Positions 12,074 through 23,494 of a DNA stretch of 64,000 bases are shown one piece after another. This DNA comes from Stereum hirsutum FP-91666 SS1 (lineage: Eukaryota; Basidiomycota; Agaricomycetes; Russulales; Stereaceae), in contig NW_006763139.1 in the NCBI RefSeq assembly GCF_000264905.1, positions 1,032,313 through 1,096,312 of the forward strand, in the 5' to 3' direction. The notes below the pieces were generated by a model that was given only the letters and a program-made list of their open reading frames with translations, did no database searches and was not told the origin of the DNA. Numbering within the stretch: position 1 is the first letter of the stretch; each line of letters starts with the position of its first letter. Made by a program: the position numbers and the translations under genes.

Positions 12074-14989
12074 ACAACAAGCCCAACAACTGCAACAACA
12101 ACAACAACAGGCGCAACAACGAGGTCAACACTCGTCGTCCTCGCTAAAGCGAGAACGCCCAGACGATGGCCACGGATCCACTATATCCATGGACGGCGGT
12201 ATAGGCGGCCTGAGCGGCATTGGAGGTATCGGCGGTAATGTAGGGGGGCTCGGCGTTGGAGGAATGGTGGGAGGAGGTCCACCGGCGCACAAGAGGAGAG
12301 ATACGGGCGAACGGAAAGGGTCGTCTGGCCCTGGCTCCCTTTCCGCCTCTGGCTCGATGAACTCCATGTCGGGTCCGATCGGTGGTGTTCCGGGTCCAAA
12401 CGCGGGCATGGGCATGGGCATGAATATGAACATGAACGCGCCGATGGGGATGCCGAATAATGGGATGGGGATGGGGATGAAGGATCCGAGGTTGAGGGGG
12501 TCGAGTATGGCCCCGCCTCCATCGGGGACGCCGGCGCCTGGCATCGGTGGCATCGGTGGTGTTGGGGGGATTGGAGGGATGGGTGGCGTTGGTGGCATGG
12601 GTGGAATGTCGCCTGAGGAGGCTATGAATCTGAAGCAGGCTCAGGCTCAGGCGAGACAGCAGCAGCAGTTGAGAGAGCAGCAACATATGAGAGAGCTGCA
12701 GATGAGGGAGCAGCAGCAGAGGCAGGCGAGTGGCGGCCAAGGACATGGACAGGGACAGGGACAGGAAGGATTCAGTCCTATGACTGGCGGGATGGGTGGT
12801 GTGGGAGGTATTGGCGGGTTGGGAGGTCTCGGGGGGATGGGCGGGATGGGAGTTGGAGGGATGCAAGATGGGATGAGCGAGGCGCAGCAGATGATGTTGT
12901 TGAGGGAGAAAGAAGAGAAGAGGAAGTCACAGATGCGGGCGGCGATGATGCAGAATCAGCAGCAGCAACAGCAACAACAACAACAGCACGCGCAGAGACA
13001 GATGTCACCGACTCATCCGCAGATGGGTGGGCCTGTTGGTGGATTGGGAGCTGCTGGTGGGATGAATAATGGGGGCATGGGAGGGATGGGAGCGGCGGGC
13101 ATGGGCATTGGAGGCGTCGGAATGGGTGGTGGAGGGGAGGGCAGCGGCGGTCATGGCGGTGCGGGTGGTAGTGGTGGCGGCAATCCTCCGGTATCGAGTC
13201 CGGCGCAACTCGTCCAAATGTTGCAGCACACGAACAGCCCGCTCATGCAGTACATGGTGAAGAACGTACCAAATTTCATGCAGATGAGCACGCAGCAGCA
13301 AGTGGTGAAGATGCAACAGGCCCAGGTGAGTTTCGTTTGGACACTTTTTCGACTCGTGGGGTGTTTTTGGCTGCGGTTTCATGGGTGGGAGTGAGTCGAG
13401 GGCTTCGATGGGTTGCGCTTCTTCGTTTTTGCTTCCTGGTCGTTGGTGCTTTATATATTACACTCCAAGCGGGTGATATATGATCGCGGATCATACTTCG
13501 ATTTTTCGACCGCGCATGTATATGGGTGCTCGCTATACGTCCGCGTTTCGCACCTTATCTCCTCTCTACTTCGTTTCCTTCTTCCGTAGCGTTGATGTAT
13601 GTCGACCGTCGATCACTGATGCTAACGCCATCGTATCATTACTTCCTTCTTTCCTTCTTTCCTTTTTAGATCGCTCAGCATCAACGCAACCAAGTTCGGA
13701 TGCTTCAGCAGCAGCAGCAGCAGCAGCACAGTCGCCAGAACTCAAGCGGGGACCTCTCTTCCTCCACTCCCTTCCCCCTTAATGGTAACGGTAACCACTC
13801 CCAGCAACAACAACAGTTCCCTGGTGGCGTACCCAACGTGGCGTCTCCCATGTCGCAGTCACATCATTCTCCGGATCGGTCAGCTTCCGCTGCTGGACTC
13901 CCATTCGGCCATAATGGCAACAACGGTCCGGGTAATATCGGTGGCGTTGGCGGAGGAGGAGGACATGCGAACCAAAATAATAACCTCATCCAGATCGCTG
14001 CACAATTGGGCTTGAACGCTCAGCAGATGATGCAGTTGCAGACTTTGCCGGCGCACCAGAGACAGCTGTATTTGATGCAGAGGCAGCAGCAGATGAGGAA
14101 CGCTGGTGTTGGGGTTGGTGCTGGTGGAAATGGCGGTGCTGGGATGAACCCGCAGATGCAGGGGATGGGTGGCATGGGTGGCGGTGGCGGTGGGGGGATG
14201 AACCCAACAGCTGCAGGCATGAACCCTAATATGCTACTCCAACAACAGCACCAGCAACGACTCGCCCAACAGCAACAACAACAGCAGCACCAGCAACAGG
14301 CACAGCATTCGCCAGTTGGAGGACCTGGAGGACCTGGACCTGACGGTGGATTTCCTGGTATGATGCGGTCTGGTTCGGCGGCTATTCCTGGTATCGCGAG
14401 GAGCACACGATCACCGAGCGAATCGCCTATGACGCCTAGGATCGGCGGGCCACAACAGATCCCTCAAGGACCGCAAGGACAACAGGCGCAGGAACTGCAG
14501 AGGGTGATGATGATGAATAGGGCAGCCGCGTCACAGGGGAATGTGCCTGTTGTTGGTGGTGGATCGGTAGGCGGGGGTGGCAGCGCTGGTGGAAGCATGG
14601 GTGCGCCGTCACCTGCTGGGTCGCATGGAGGTGGGGGAGGAAGTGCCGGGCCTGGTTCTGGTTTCATTAACCCGCAAATGACCGGTGGGAGCGACGGTGG
14701 TATGGGCTCCGGGTGGCCACAGCAGCAAGGGGGCAGCGGGTATGGCCCATCACCACCCGGGAGCGCGCACAGTCGAAACCCTGGGTTCCCTTCTAATGTC
14801 GCTGCCGCTTCTTCGCCTAGCTCGGGTGGTGGATGGCAAGGGGGGCAGGGGTTCGTTGGGGTCGATAATGTTGGAACGCCCGGTGGGAGTGCTGGAGGCA
14901 GTGTCGGTCCACAGCAGTTGTCACAGTCGCATCATTCGTCGCCGGCGGACGTTACGGCGCAGATGGATGATTTCTTTAACTGGTCATAA
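10649..14989 (+). CDS. SS18/Snf11-like SWI/SNF complex subunit with long Q/G/M-rich tail
   Basis: Predicted 1261 residues from exons 10649-11577, 11637-11693, 11771-11840, 11916-13325 and 13670-14989 (3786 nt with stop). Residues of about 295-350 resemble the SSXT/SS18 N-terminal domain: LILQINAELFKICMDFQ, then RRIESNLAWMATAVDSNP, matching the human SS18 pattern of a helix, a spacer and NL(V/A)(Y/W)(L/M)AT(I/A)(A/V)DSN. In SS18 and yeast Snf11 this helix anchors the subunit to the SWI/SNF remodeller, so a nuclear co-activator role is inferred. The first 290 residues are acidic and Ser/Pro-rich. The rest is low complexity, with poly-Gln, Gly-Met-Gly repeats and Ser/Pro. It ends MDDFFNWS, an acidic-aromatic tail. 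The annotated start is the first of two adjacent ATGs. The 75-nt intron 11841-11915 is in frame and stop-free but has GTGCGT, a CTAAC branch site and CACAG. Confidence 0.8.
12039..12080 (+). repeat. CAG/CAA repeat encoding 14 glutamines
   Basis: An uninterrupted Gln run begins right after the conserved exon-4 segment of the SS18-like gene. The 5' two thirds are pure CAG and the 3' end mixes CAA, a pattern that limits slippage. Further Gln-rich runs occur around 12955-12990 and 13706-13730. Confidence 0.9.
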
Positions 14990-16522
14990 CCCTCGCCATT
15001 GCATCGATCATCTCCTACTCTACCTGTCTGCCTCCCTGCTCCCTTGCTCTGGCCGTTGTGGCGAAAAATCTATGATATACCACACGTACTTATCGGATCT
15101 CTATCTCTGTGTCGCTGTCGATGACTCGTTGCTCTCATATTCCTTCACCTTTCGCCGTCTGTTCTCTTCCTTTTTCCACGCTATGTGTCGGTCAAACACG
15201 CTTTCGCTTCACGAGCCCTTGGCCTGGTCCACAGTCAACATTGCCCCCGCCCCGCTTCTCTTTCTCTTCAGCCACACTTTGAATTTATGCTTCTATGTCC
15301 CATCCTCCGTCTTCTCTGCTCAATCTCTCTATTTTTTGAACCTCACCTCAAACCTTCCTGGACATCATCCCTTTCTTATCCTCTTGCTCTATCCTGCGCT
15401 TTCTTCGATGATTCGCCCGCCGTATAGTCTTCTTTCTTTTCTTTTCTTTCTTTCTTTTTTTTGCTGCCCTTTGCTTCTCTTTCGACTTCATTTTCCTTTG
15501 TGGTATCCGCGTCGTTCCGTTGGTGCCTTTCTGTTGAATCTCCATTCTAGCTCTAGTTCTAGCTCTTATGTATCGTGAATTTCGCTGTCTTGTTACGGTT
15601 CGGTTCAGTCGGTCGGTCAGTCGGTCAGCTAGCTCGATTTTATGAAGTGTCTGTAATATTTTCTGTTCCACGCTCCTCGTTATGTGCTTGAATCTTCTGC
15701 GGAACGTTGCTTGCGGCACGGCACCCTTGAGCTTGGGTGTATGGGTGCTTGGGTACCTGGTTCTGGTTCTTGAGAAGTACGGATACGGGTGCGTGTTGTG
15801 TCATGTTGGGTATAATAATTCATATCGTGAGCATGGGTTCTTGTACGCTAAGTTTGGAGCGATGTATCGGCTGTGAGAGATGCAGATGTTGGCGAGGAAA
15901 TGGGCTGGGAAGAGGTTTGGATGGTGTACTAGCCTCGGGATATATGGGCTCGATGTTTCGGATTGAACATGATTTGTTCCGCCGAAGATCCTCGAGATAG
16001 ACTGAATTTACGACGTCATGTACCAACTTCTTCGGCCAGTGAAATCTGAACGCAAACGCCTGACGACGAATAATGAGATGGACTAAGTATGGTGGAGAGC
16101 AAGAGCAGTGTCTCCGTTTATATTTATCTCGCTTCCTGTGCAGAATAGAACCCTGTCGGAGTTTGAACTTCGTGACACAGTACGGCTGCCCCTGATGTGA
16201 GTAATAATTTCTACAAGGGCCACGGTGGCGCGTTTACTGGTTCAAACTTCAAAGCACCTGCGCATGCGCCGAGTTTCAGGGAGCGAGTCGGGCTGGACGC
16301 GTTTGCGAGGAAGCATGTGAAATTTGGTTGATCCGCGAATAGAGATCGGCGTTTGAGTGCGGGGCTACTTTATCCTCCGGCAATGGCAACAGCCTGTACA
16401 GAGACTCCCGTTTTGCTACACTCTCTTCTCTTACCATCTCGTCTAAGGGCTCTGCTATAGGCTACGCTGTGCCAGAGAGACATCATCTAGGATTCTTCTA
16501 TCAAACTCACTGGTCTGTTACA
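14990..16522. other. 3' UTR and intergenic region, pyrimidine-rich
   Basis: About 1.5 kb between the SS18-like stop and the next ATG. The part 15000-15560 is strongly T/C-rich on the plus strand (for example 15420-15470), which produces long but meaningless ORFs on both strands. It probably contains the 3' UTR of the SS18-like gene and, toward 16400-16520, the promoter and leader of the b5-dehydrogenase gene. I see no tRNA, repeat or further gene. Confidence 0.5.
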
Positions 16523-18860
16523 ATGGCGCAGAAGCAACTGAAGCAATTCTCGGTTGAGGATGTGGCTAAGGTACGAGGAGTTGTGTATACGGTGCCTGTA
16601 TGAGTCGGTGTGAACGTACTGACTGTTGCCTTGGGCTTGGTCGTATTCATCGTGTAGCATAATAAGGAAGGCGATGTAGTAAGTCTCATGTGTTCTGATT
16701 CTGTGTTGAACTGGTTTGACATGACAGAGTGAAGTGGATCATCGTCGACGCCAAAGTTTATGATGTTTCCAGGTTCGCTAATATGCATCCCGGAGGAGCC
16801 GCTGTTCTTCACGTGGAATCAATAGGTTATTATGCTCTCAGAACTTCATGGTGCTCGTGCTGATATATATTTTGTCCAATAGCTGGCAAAGATGCAACTG
16901 AAGCTTTCTTCGGTCTCCATCGACAGGAAGTGCTTCTCCGTCCCCAATACGCTCGCCTTCAAATAGGCACTATCGCTGGTGAAGAATCCGTCATTCGTCC
17001 CCTGGCTGCAGATGAGGTCTCACAAGTGCCTTAGTATGTCCTCTAGTTCTTATCCCACTCTTCACGCATATGTTGCACTACCAAGTATACACAGAGTTAA
17101 AGGAATCATTGCTTTCGCGTTCGATGTATAGTGCGGAGCCTTCATGGCTAGCGAAAGGCTTCAGCAGCCCATACTACACAGATAAACACCGGGTCTTCCA
17201 GAAAGCCGTACGAAAGTTTGTCTCCGACGTCATGTATCCGGAAGCGCAGGAGTGCGAAGATACCGGACGGCGGATATCGCAAGAGGTCGTGGACAAGATG
17301 TGGTATGTTACTTCACTTCTGCTCCAGTTTCTCCCTGTCATGTCGTTACATGAACTCTGTCATCCGGGCTCTCTGTAGCGCGTTGGAAATACCTGCTATG
17401 CGACTTGGCCCTGGGAAGCATCTCAAAGGACGGAAGCTCATGGGCGGTTTGGTCACTCCAGAGGAGTATGATTATTTCCACGAGGTAAACCCCAGTATTC
17501 TTTGTCTATCCTTGAAACTAACATATATCGATTAACAGCTCATTGTCCACAGTGAACTTTCCCGTGTTGGCGCTCGCGGCTTTTTCGATGGCATGCTTGC
17601 GGGTGGTTGCATTGGTCTGCCTCCAGTGCTCAATTTTGGCTCGCCTGAAATACAGGCAAAAGTCGTCCCTGAAGTGCTTTCGGGGAAGAAGTACATCTGC
17701 CTTGCTATCACCGAGGCGTTCGCGGGTAGTGATGTGGGTGGGCTGCAGACGGAGGCGAAAAAGGAAGGGGATGAATGGGTCATCACCGGGACTAAGAAGT
17801 ATGCAACCGTTTTCCGGACTTCACCCCACCTGGAATTAGTTGATTAATATGGACAACACGGTATACAGGTGGATTACGAACGGCACTTTCGCCGACTATT
17901 TCACCGTAGGCTGCAAGACAGACACCGGCTTCACTGTCATCCTCGTCCCGCGCTCCGACGACCTCTCCACCAAACCGATCAAGACCGCCTACTCATCAAC
18001 CGCAGGGACAGCGTACGTGACATTCGATAAAGTCCGCGTGCCCATTGCGAACACGTTGGGAAAGGAGGGAAAGGGTATGAGCGTCATTTTGAGCAACTTC
18101 AATCATGAGAGGTGGATGATTACATGCATGAGTTTGGCCGCGCAGAGATTGGTCCTGGAAGAGTGCTTGAAGTGTGTCTTGCAGTCTCCTTGCCCACTAT
18201 CTTTCCTTCGCTTGTAATTTCCCCCGCTGACCATCTTGTTCCTGTCGATATAGGTGGGTTCAGCAGCGGATAGTTTTCGGTAAACCTCTTCATGCCCAAC
18301 CTGTCATCCGCGCGAAACTTGCTGCTATGATCTCGAGAGTGGAATCTGGTCAAAACTGGCTTGAGACGATCACACATCAAATGAATAATGTTCGTCGACT
18401 CCTCTTTCGTTTTCTCTTGCTCCTCTTACGCTAGCATACTGCCTTGTAGATGTCATATGCAGAGCAGTCCGACAAGCTCGCTGGCCCCATCGGATTGTTG
18501 AAGCAGTAGGCATTCATACTTATCCTTACTCGAATTGACTCCTAATACTGATGTACGATTATGGTGCGCAGGTATATCACGAAGACAGGAAGAGAAACTG
18601 CTGAGGATTCGACACAGATATTTGGAGGACGAGGTATCACCAAGACCGGCATGGGCAAGTTCATCGAGAACGTGCGTTTCTACTTTTCGCTATGACATGA
18701 CTGCCAGTACGCCTCGTTCTCATACTGATCCGCTTCATTTTGTGTGTAGTACCATCGGACGTCGCCGTATGATGCGATTCTTGGTGGCGCGGAGGATGTG
18801 CTGGGAGACCTGGGCGTGAGACAGGCCTTGAAGAAGATGCCGAAGAACGCGAGGTTGTGA
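16523..18860 (+). CDS. Cytochrome b5-acyl-CoA dehydrogenase fusion
   Basis: Roughly 500 residues. An N-terminal cytochrome b5 heme domain (MAQKQLKQFSVEDVAK, then WIIVDAKVYDVSRF and the axial-His motif MHPGG, with the second His in AFFGLHR) is followed by a flavoprotein acyl-CoA dehydrogenase. The latter has the FAD-binding ICLAITEAFAGSDVGGLQT, the ITGTKKWITNG strand, the helix with FNHERWMITCMSLAAQR, and C-terminal QIFGGRGIT and DAILGGAEDVLGDLGVR. The fusion occurs in other fungi and suggests electron transfer between flavin and heme, probably in fatty-acid or branched-chain acyl oxidation in mitochondria or peroxisomes. The usual YEGTSE catalytic Glu is replaced by Gly in ILGGAED; the Glu of HER is the likely base (see findings). 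It has about nine short introns, all with consistent phases where checked (for example 17303-17378, 17487-17538, 17799-17869). Confidence 0.9.
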
Positions 18861-19207
18861 GATTCAGGATGTTTATCTTCACTACGAGTCCAGGCTGGAT
18901 AGTCTACTTATCTTCGTACTGGACTTAGTAGTGAATCCTTTTTTGTTATCGCACAGCCTGAGACTTTGCTATGGAGTTGGGATTCCCGACAGTGGGACAG
19001 TCTGGGATCGCCGCACAAATTCTGGGGGACCGGTACACATATCGGAGCCTAAATTTTCGACAGACAGGGGTTACGCCACTTGGTGTGGCACGCGTTTCTT
19101 TGTCTTTGAACGCGACCATCATCTTCACCGACGCGTCCTGTTCCTCGAGTTCTGCCTGGACCTAAGCTATAGCAGTCCTATATCGTGACAATTTCTGCTT
19201 AACCTGG
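18861..19207. other. Short intergenic region
   Basis: About 350 bp between the dehydrogenase stop and the F-box gene start on the same strand. Nothing recognisable beyond an expected terminator and promoter. Confidence 0.4.
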
Positions 19208-21083
19208 ATGGAAAGCCTACCCGCCGTCATCAGCCAACTGGGCATAACTGTGGATACTCTAAAGTCTCTTCATGATGAGCTAGAGAAAACGGTCGACGAC
19301 TCAAAGTCAGGGAGCGTGGTACGTCTATCACATTTGTAACGGGATCTCTTTCTGCTGTTTGGTTGATGGCGGCTAATACTCGCATAATATAACCACTAGA
19401 AAGCCGATGTCTTGCTTCGCATGTCACAGCAGTTACAGAAGGTTGGCCTGCAGAAAGTCGGCGTGGTATTATTGGAGAAGGCCGTCAGTCTGTGTGGAGA
19501 AGATGATAACGTATGTGATTATTTGAAAATACCACCCCTTAATCCTGACTGTGACGACCCTATCCCTCTACTAGCTTCGTGCTCGGGTCATATTTGAGAA
19601 AGAAAACCAGGATAAACAGGTATTGATCATGGTAAGGGTGTGGTCATCGCAAATATAAATACTGGCTTCAACGCATACATTGACCTTCTTCGAACAGAAC
19701 CAGTTGCATTCCCCATTCTCAAGCATCCCAGCGGAGCCTCTCCGCCTAATATGCGAGCAGCTCGGGCGTGGATCATCATCCGTTTTCGCGGTCTCCCAGG
19801 TCTGTCGAACCTGGCGGAATATCACCCTTGAAACTCCGTCTCTCTGGCGCGACCTCACCATCAAAAAAACCGATCATAATCCACACCTCAAAGCACAAGC
19901 CTTCGTTCTGCGGTCCGGGACATACGGCCTGCGAAGCATCAATATCGACATGACCTTCAGCTGGGATAATCCTCCCAAGCACCCCAAACGTGTCTCACCG
20001 AGGAACTACGGAAAGTCTACCTTCCAGCAGATTCTATGCACCATCGACCAAACCACTCGGAAACTGGGAAAGAACGTCGTGCATAACCTCGACGTGTTAC
20101 GGTACTTCTCGAAGAATTCGTGGCACGGCTTCGACATGGTCTATCTCATTCGCTTTCTCCTTCGCTCGTGGATCCAGCCCAGCATTGTTAAGATCGAGAC
20201 GGAGGACAAGACAGCGGATTGGGGATGGTACCATGCCGTGCCAATGCTGCCCGCCTTCAATTCTCGCCTCGCTGAATTCCATCTCGACGGACGAGCCCAA
20301 GTGATATGGAAATTCACGCCTTCTCCAGGAGTCGCGCCAGGAGGTTCTGATTCGACCTGGCTCAGCTCGAAACTTATATCATTGAAGATGTCGAATATCG
20401 GGCCTAAGAAGAAACGAGACCCAGATATGTGGTGGACGTCTAGTCGAGGAGATGACCTTGCGAACCTCGCTCATGGGCTACATCGCGCAGCTCTCGCTTA
20501 TCCAACATTCACGCAGGGATGGCGCGGAAATGTCGATTTACTGAACGAGCTCGTCGGACCTGGGGACGTTGAACATCCGAGTGCCCACGTCGATATGATA
20601 CTCGACTCTTGGACATCCGGCTCGAGGAGGAATTATGAAGCAGCTGTCGTACCAGAGGGTGAGAAGAGGTTGTTACCAGAGCTGAGGGAGCTGGTACTGG
20701 GAGTTCTCGATCTCGATTTTCTGAACCGGCTGGAGGTGCCGAAGTTGGAGAGACTGGTTGTTGCGACTCCGCTTTGGTTTGATTGGAAGGGGGGACAGCT
20801 GATGAGGGCTTGGGAGAAGCATATTATTGTGTTCTTGGAGCGCGCAGGAGGAAGCTTGAGGGTCCTCGATGTGGGTCGGCTCAATCTCCCAGATCACCAA
20901 TATTTCGAACGTCTGCCCGAGTTGACGCCGAACCTGGAGGCATTGTGCATAAGGTACAGTACCGACTTACGCTCGAAGGAGAAGACGGACCCAAATTTGC
21001 AAAGGTGGATAGCTGCTGGAGAAAAGGTTCACTTGGAAGAGGGCGTTTTGGAACAACTTGGAGGCGCGTGGGTGGAAGACTAG
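19208..21083 (+). CDS. F-box-like protein, 550 residues
   Basis: Exons 19208-19318, 19400-19510, 19575-19619 and 19698-21083 give 1653 nt including the stop. The first 90 residues form a helical segment (MESLPAVISQLGITVDTLK, then RMSQQLQKVGLQKVGVVLLE). A degenerate F-box follows (SSIPAEPLRLICEQLG, then AVSQVCRTWRNITLETPSLW), of the kind common in Agaricomycetes, then an irregular Leu-rich substrate-side region. F-box proteins tether substrates to the SCF ubiquitin ligase through Skp1; the target is unknown. The last 80 residues include LRVLDVGRLNLPD and LTPNLEALCIRYS, typical of the Leu-rich repeats in this group. Coding-like sequence continues past the stop to about 21359 (see findings). Confidence 0.75.
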
Positions 21084-21550
21084 GGTGCTTCGTGTTCGTG
21101 TCTATATTTGCCTCGATGATAGGGAGTACGGGGCTGTGAACGTGGAAGGGTCATGTCTGGCACGTAGTACGTGATCCCGCGAACGGGAGTGAAAGGTTTG
21201 AAGAGGATGGAGTATGGCGATGAGATGTTCGAGCAGCTCGGGGAGGAATTAGTGGCTTTGGAGGAGGGAAATATGGATCGGATGCGATCAATGAGGTATG
21301 AGGTCAAACATAGTATTAGGTTGCAGAAGAGGTGTGATACACGTATGAAGGAGGAGTGAGGGTATGAATACGTAGAAAAGAACAGAGCGCGAAGTAATTA
21401 GGTCCGAAACAGCACCGTTCACATCATGTGTACGGCTCGCGAGTGACAAACGACTATTCACAGGTCTGAAAATCTAGCCTGGGATAGTAGAGAAGATGGA
21501 AATTCTGAGGGCCAGTTGACGTATACTTGAAATATCGTCGGCCTGGATCT
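21084..21550. other. Convergent 3' region between two F-box genes
   Basis: The plus-strand F-box gene and the minus-strand F-box gene end toward each other here. The plus-strand reading 21168-21359 looks coding and may be a C-terminal exon of the first gene. The remainder (21360-21550) shows no feature. Confidence 0.4.
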
Positions 21551-23047
21551 TTATGGTCGTTCTGTCCAGGTGTAACTACTATTGTTATTGTTCGCCTCAC
21601 GAACAAGGACCTGATTATCTGCGAGAAAGATCGATGAGTAACAGAAAACAATTCTCAGGCTCGGTCGAGTGAAGAGGATGGCGAATGAGTACAGACTTAT
21701 CGTGCAAGTCGTGAGTGTGGGACACAGATCGCTCCACAAGGAGGCCATACAAAGGCGTTCAGTAGGTCCCAGGGCCGACTGGAGGGTTAACGCAGTGAAA
21801 TCGACATTTACGAGTTCTTTGAGACGAGAAAGTGGTTTCTCGACAGCCTGTATATCCTGTAGGAAACAGTAAATGCACTTGGACAGCAATGCAAAGACCA
21901 CAATAGCCTCTGATACTCACATGAATGCCTGGTCGAGAAAAGTATTTGGTAGTTCCTGGGTATCCAGGCCGATGTATGATGATCAAATTCTTCAAAGAAG
22001 GTGCGATTCCAGCTATGTAATCGAGAACTGGCTGTGTGACGATGACGGAGTCCCCATCGCGGCCCGTATAGCGTTTACGGAGGTGTTTTAGATGTTGCTT
22101 GACTAAGGTCATCATGGCACCGTGCGGACTTGGTGCCATCCAGACTTCGATATCGGTGAGGGATGAGATAGGCTTTTCGAAAGCGTAGAAATAGTAATCA
22201 GGCGCTGAGAGGCGCTTGAGATGAGGAAGGAGGCATAGTTTCGGGCAGGTTTCTGAGTCAATATGTCCGTAATAGCCAGCTGTGTGGCCCAGACGGATGT
22301 CGGTGAGGGTCGGGTGTTTGTTTAGAAATTGGCAGAGGTTGAGATTGTTCGCGATAGGGATCTCGAAATGAAAGGTTTCGAGGTTACGCAAGTGGCATTT
22401 CTGGAGGATGCCAGTGGGAGAATGCCTAAATCGATTCATGCGTGAGGGCGTGTAAACCAATTGTTGATCGATGGTGCGTAGGTCTTCACGATAAAGTTGC
22501 TCGCATCGAATACGAAGATCCTTCAGGTTCGGAACGCATTGCGCGAGGATGTTACGAAGGGCAGTCGCGAACGGTGCGCCAAGGTCGGTGGAGTGCGTGT
22601 CCAGAAACTCGCAACTAAGGAGCACGTAGTAGTATCGCAGGTGTACATTTTCATAGTAAAAGGCTGCCCAACATACCTGAGGTTGTCGAGACGGAGTGAT
22701 TTAACGTGATTACCAAATTCCAAATCACTAAGCAAAGCGGAACACAAAGATGTAGCGCGCTGAATGTCGTTTGTTCTCGGACTAGTACCGCCACAGGAGA
22801 ACCGGATGGATCGGTAAAGGTGTGGTGCGGTAATGTCAAGTAGTCGGTTGCATGTTTGAATAAGTGCAGCAAGTGTCGGCCTGCACTCAGAGCATAGTAT
22901 GACTATCTCTGTGAGAAGTTCGTTCGGGAGGCGTAGTATATGAGTGATGTGGCGGTGGGGTGGGGGTCGTTTGGGATGAGGCGGAGGTGATCTGTGAGGA
23001 ACACGCCGATGAGAGGGCATAGAACGCCTTCGAGTGGTAGGTGCCAT
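21551..23047 (-). CDS. F-box/LRR-like protein, about 456 residues
   Basis: Exons 23047-22677, 22614-21921 and 21856-21551 join in phase (371 + 694 + 306 nt). The N-terminus is basic and Pro/His-rich (MAPTTRRRSMPSHRRVPH). An F-box-type helix set follows (HILRLPNELLTEIVILCSEC, then LAALIQTCNRLLDITAPHLYRSI). The rest carries irregular Leu-rich repeats (VKSLRLDNL, CVPNLKDLRIRC, LRNLETFHFEI, LPHLKRLSAPD, APSLKNLIIIH). It is probably a substrate receptor of an SCF ligase. It shares little with the convergent F-box neighbour beyond the fold, so recent tandem duplication is unlikely. The third exon ends in a hydrophobic, Asn-rich tail (ANNNNSSYTWTERP), which may mean the true end differs. Confidence 0.7.
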
Positions 23048-23494
23048 TGGTTGAGATATAGAGGCTCAATGGTAGCGTCAGCGAAAAGACTATTGACCGA
23101 CCTGTCGTTGTTTCAGCGAGAAAGCGCTCATGGTGTACTGCATAGACCGGATCCAAGTGATTGACTTTGTGTGGCGTTCATCGGACTCTGAATCGGAGTC
23201 TCAAACAACAACTCGTACAATCAAACACCGGGATCAACTTCGATGAGGGTGCTATTGGAAGGTCAGCAACTTGATAGGATGTCTCTGCACTGCACAACAC
23301 TTCATATTTACAGGAACGAGCGTAAGAACATAAATATAGCTAAAGACCACCCCGAGGATGCGACACAACGAAACAACATAAGTCAACGAGCAGGCGAACG
23401 CCAAATAGTATACATGGACAACAAAAGACGGTAACACGATGTCCTAGTGCAGTGAGAAAGCGATATCGAAGGGAGCTAAAAGAGGACATAATCT
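23048..23494. other. Intergenic region between F-box gene and CBP80
   Basis: About 450 bp. Both flanking genes are on the minus strand, so this holds the CBP80 3' UTR and the F-box promoter. No other feature seen. Confidence 0.4.

Noticed and set aside
14990..15578. Extension of a plus-strand ORF through the SS18-like 3' UTR
   Set aside because: This frame overlaps the end of the real gene in a different frame, and its composition comes from T/C-rich sequence.
19208..23047. Recent tandem duplication giving the two F-box genes
   Set aside because: They are convergent, differ in exon structure and share no similarity beyond the fold-level Leu-rich pattern.
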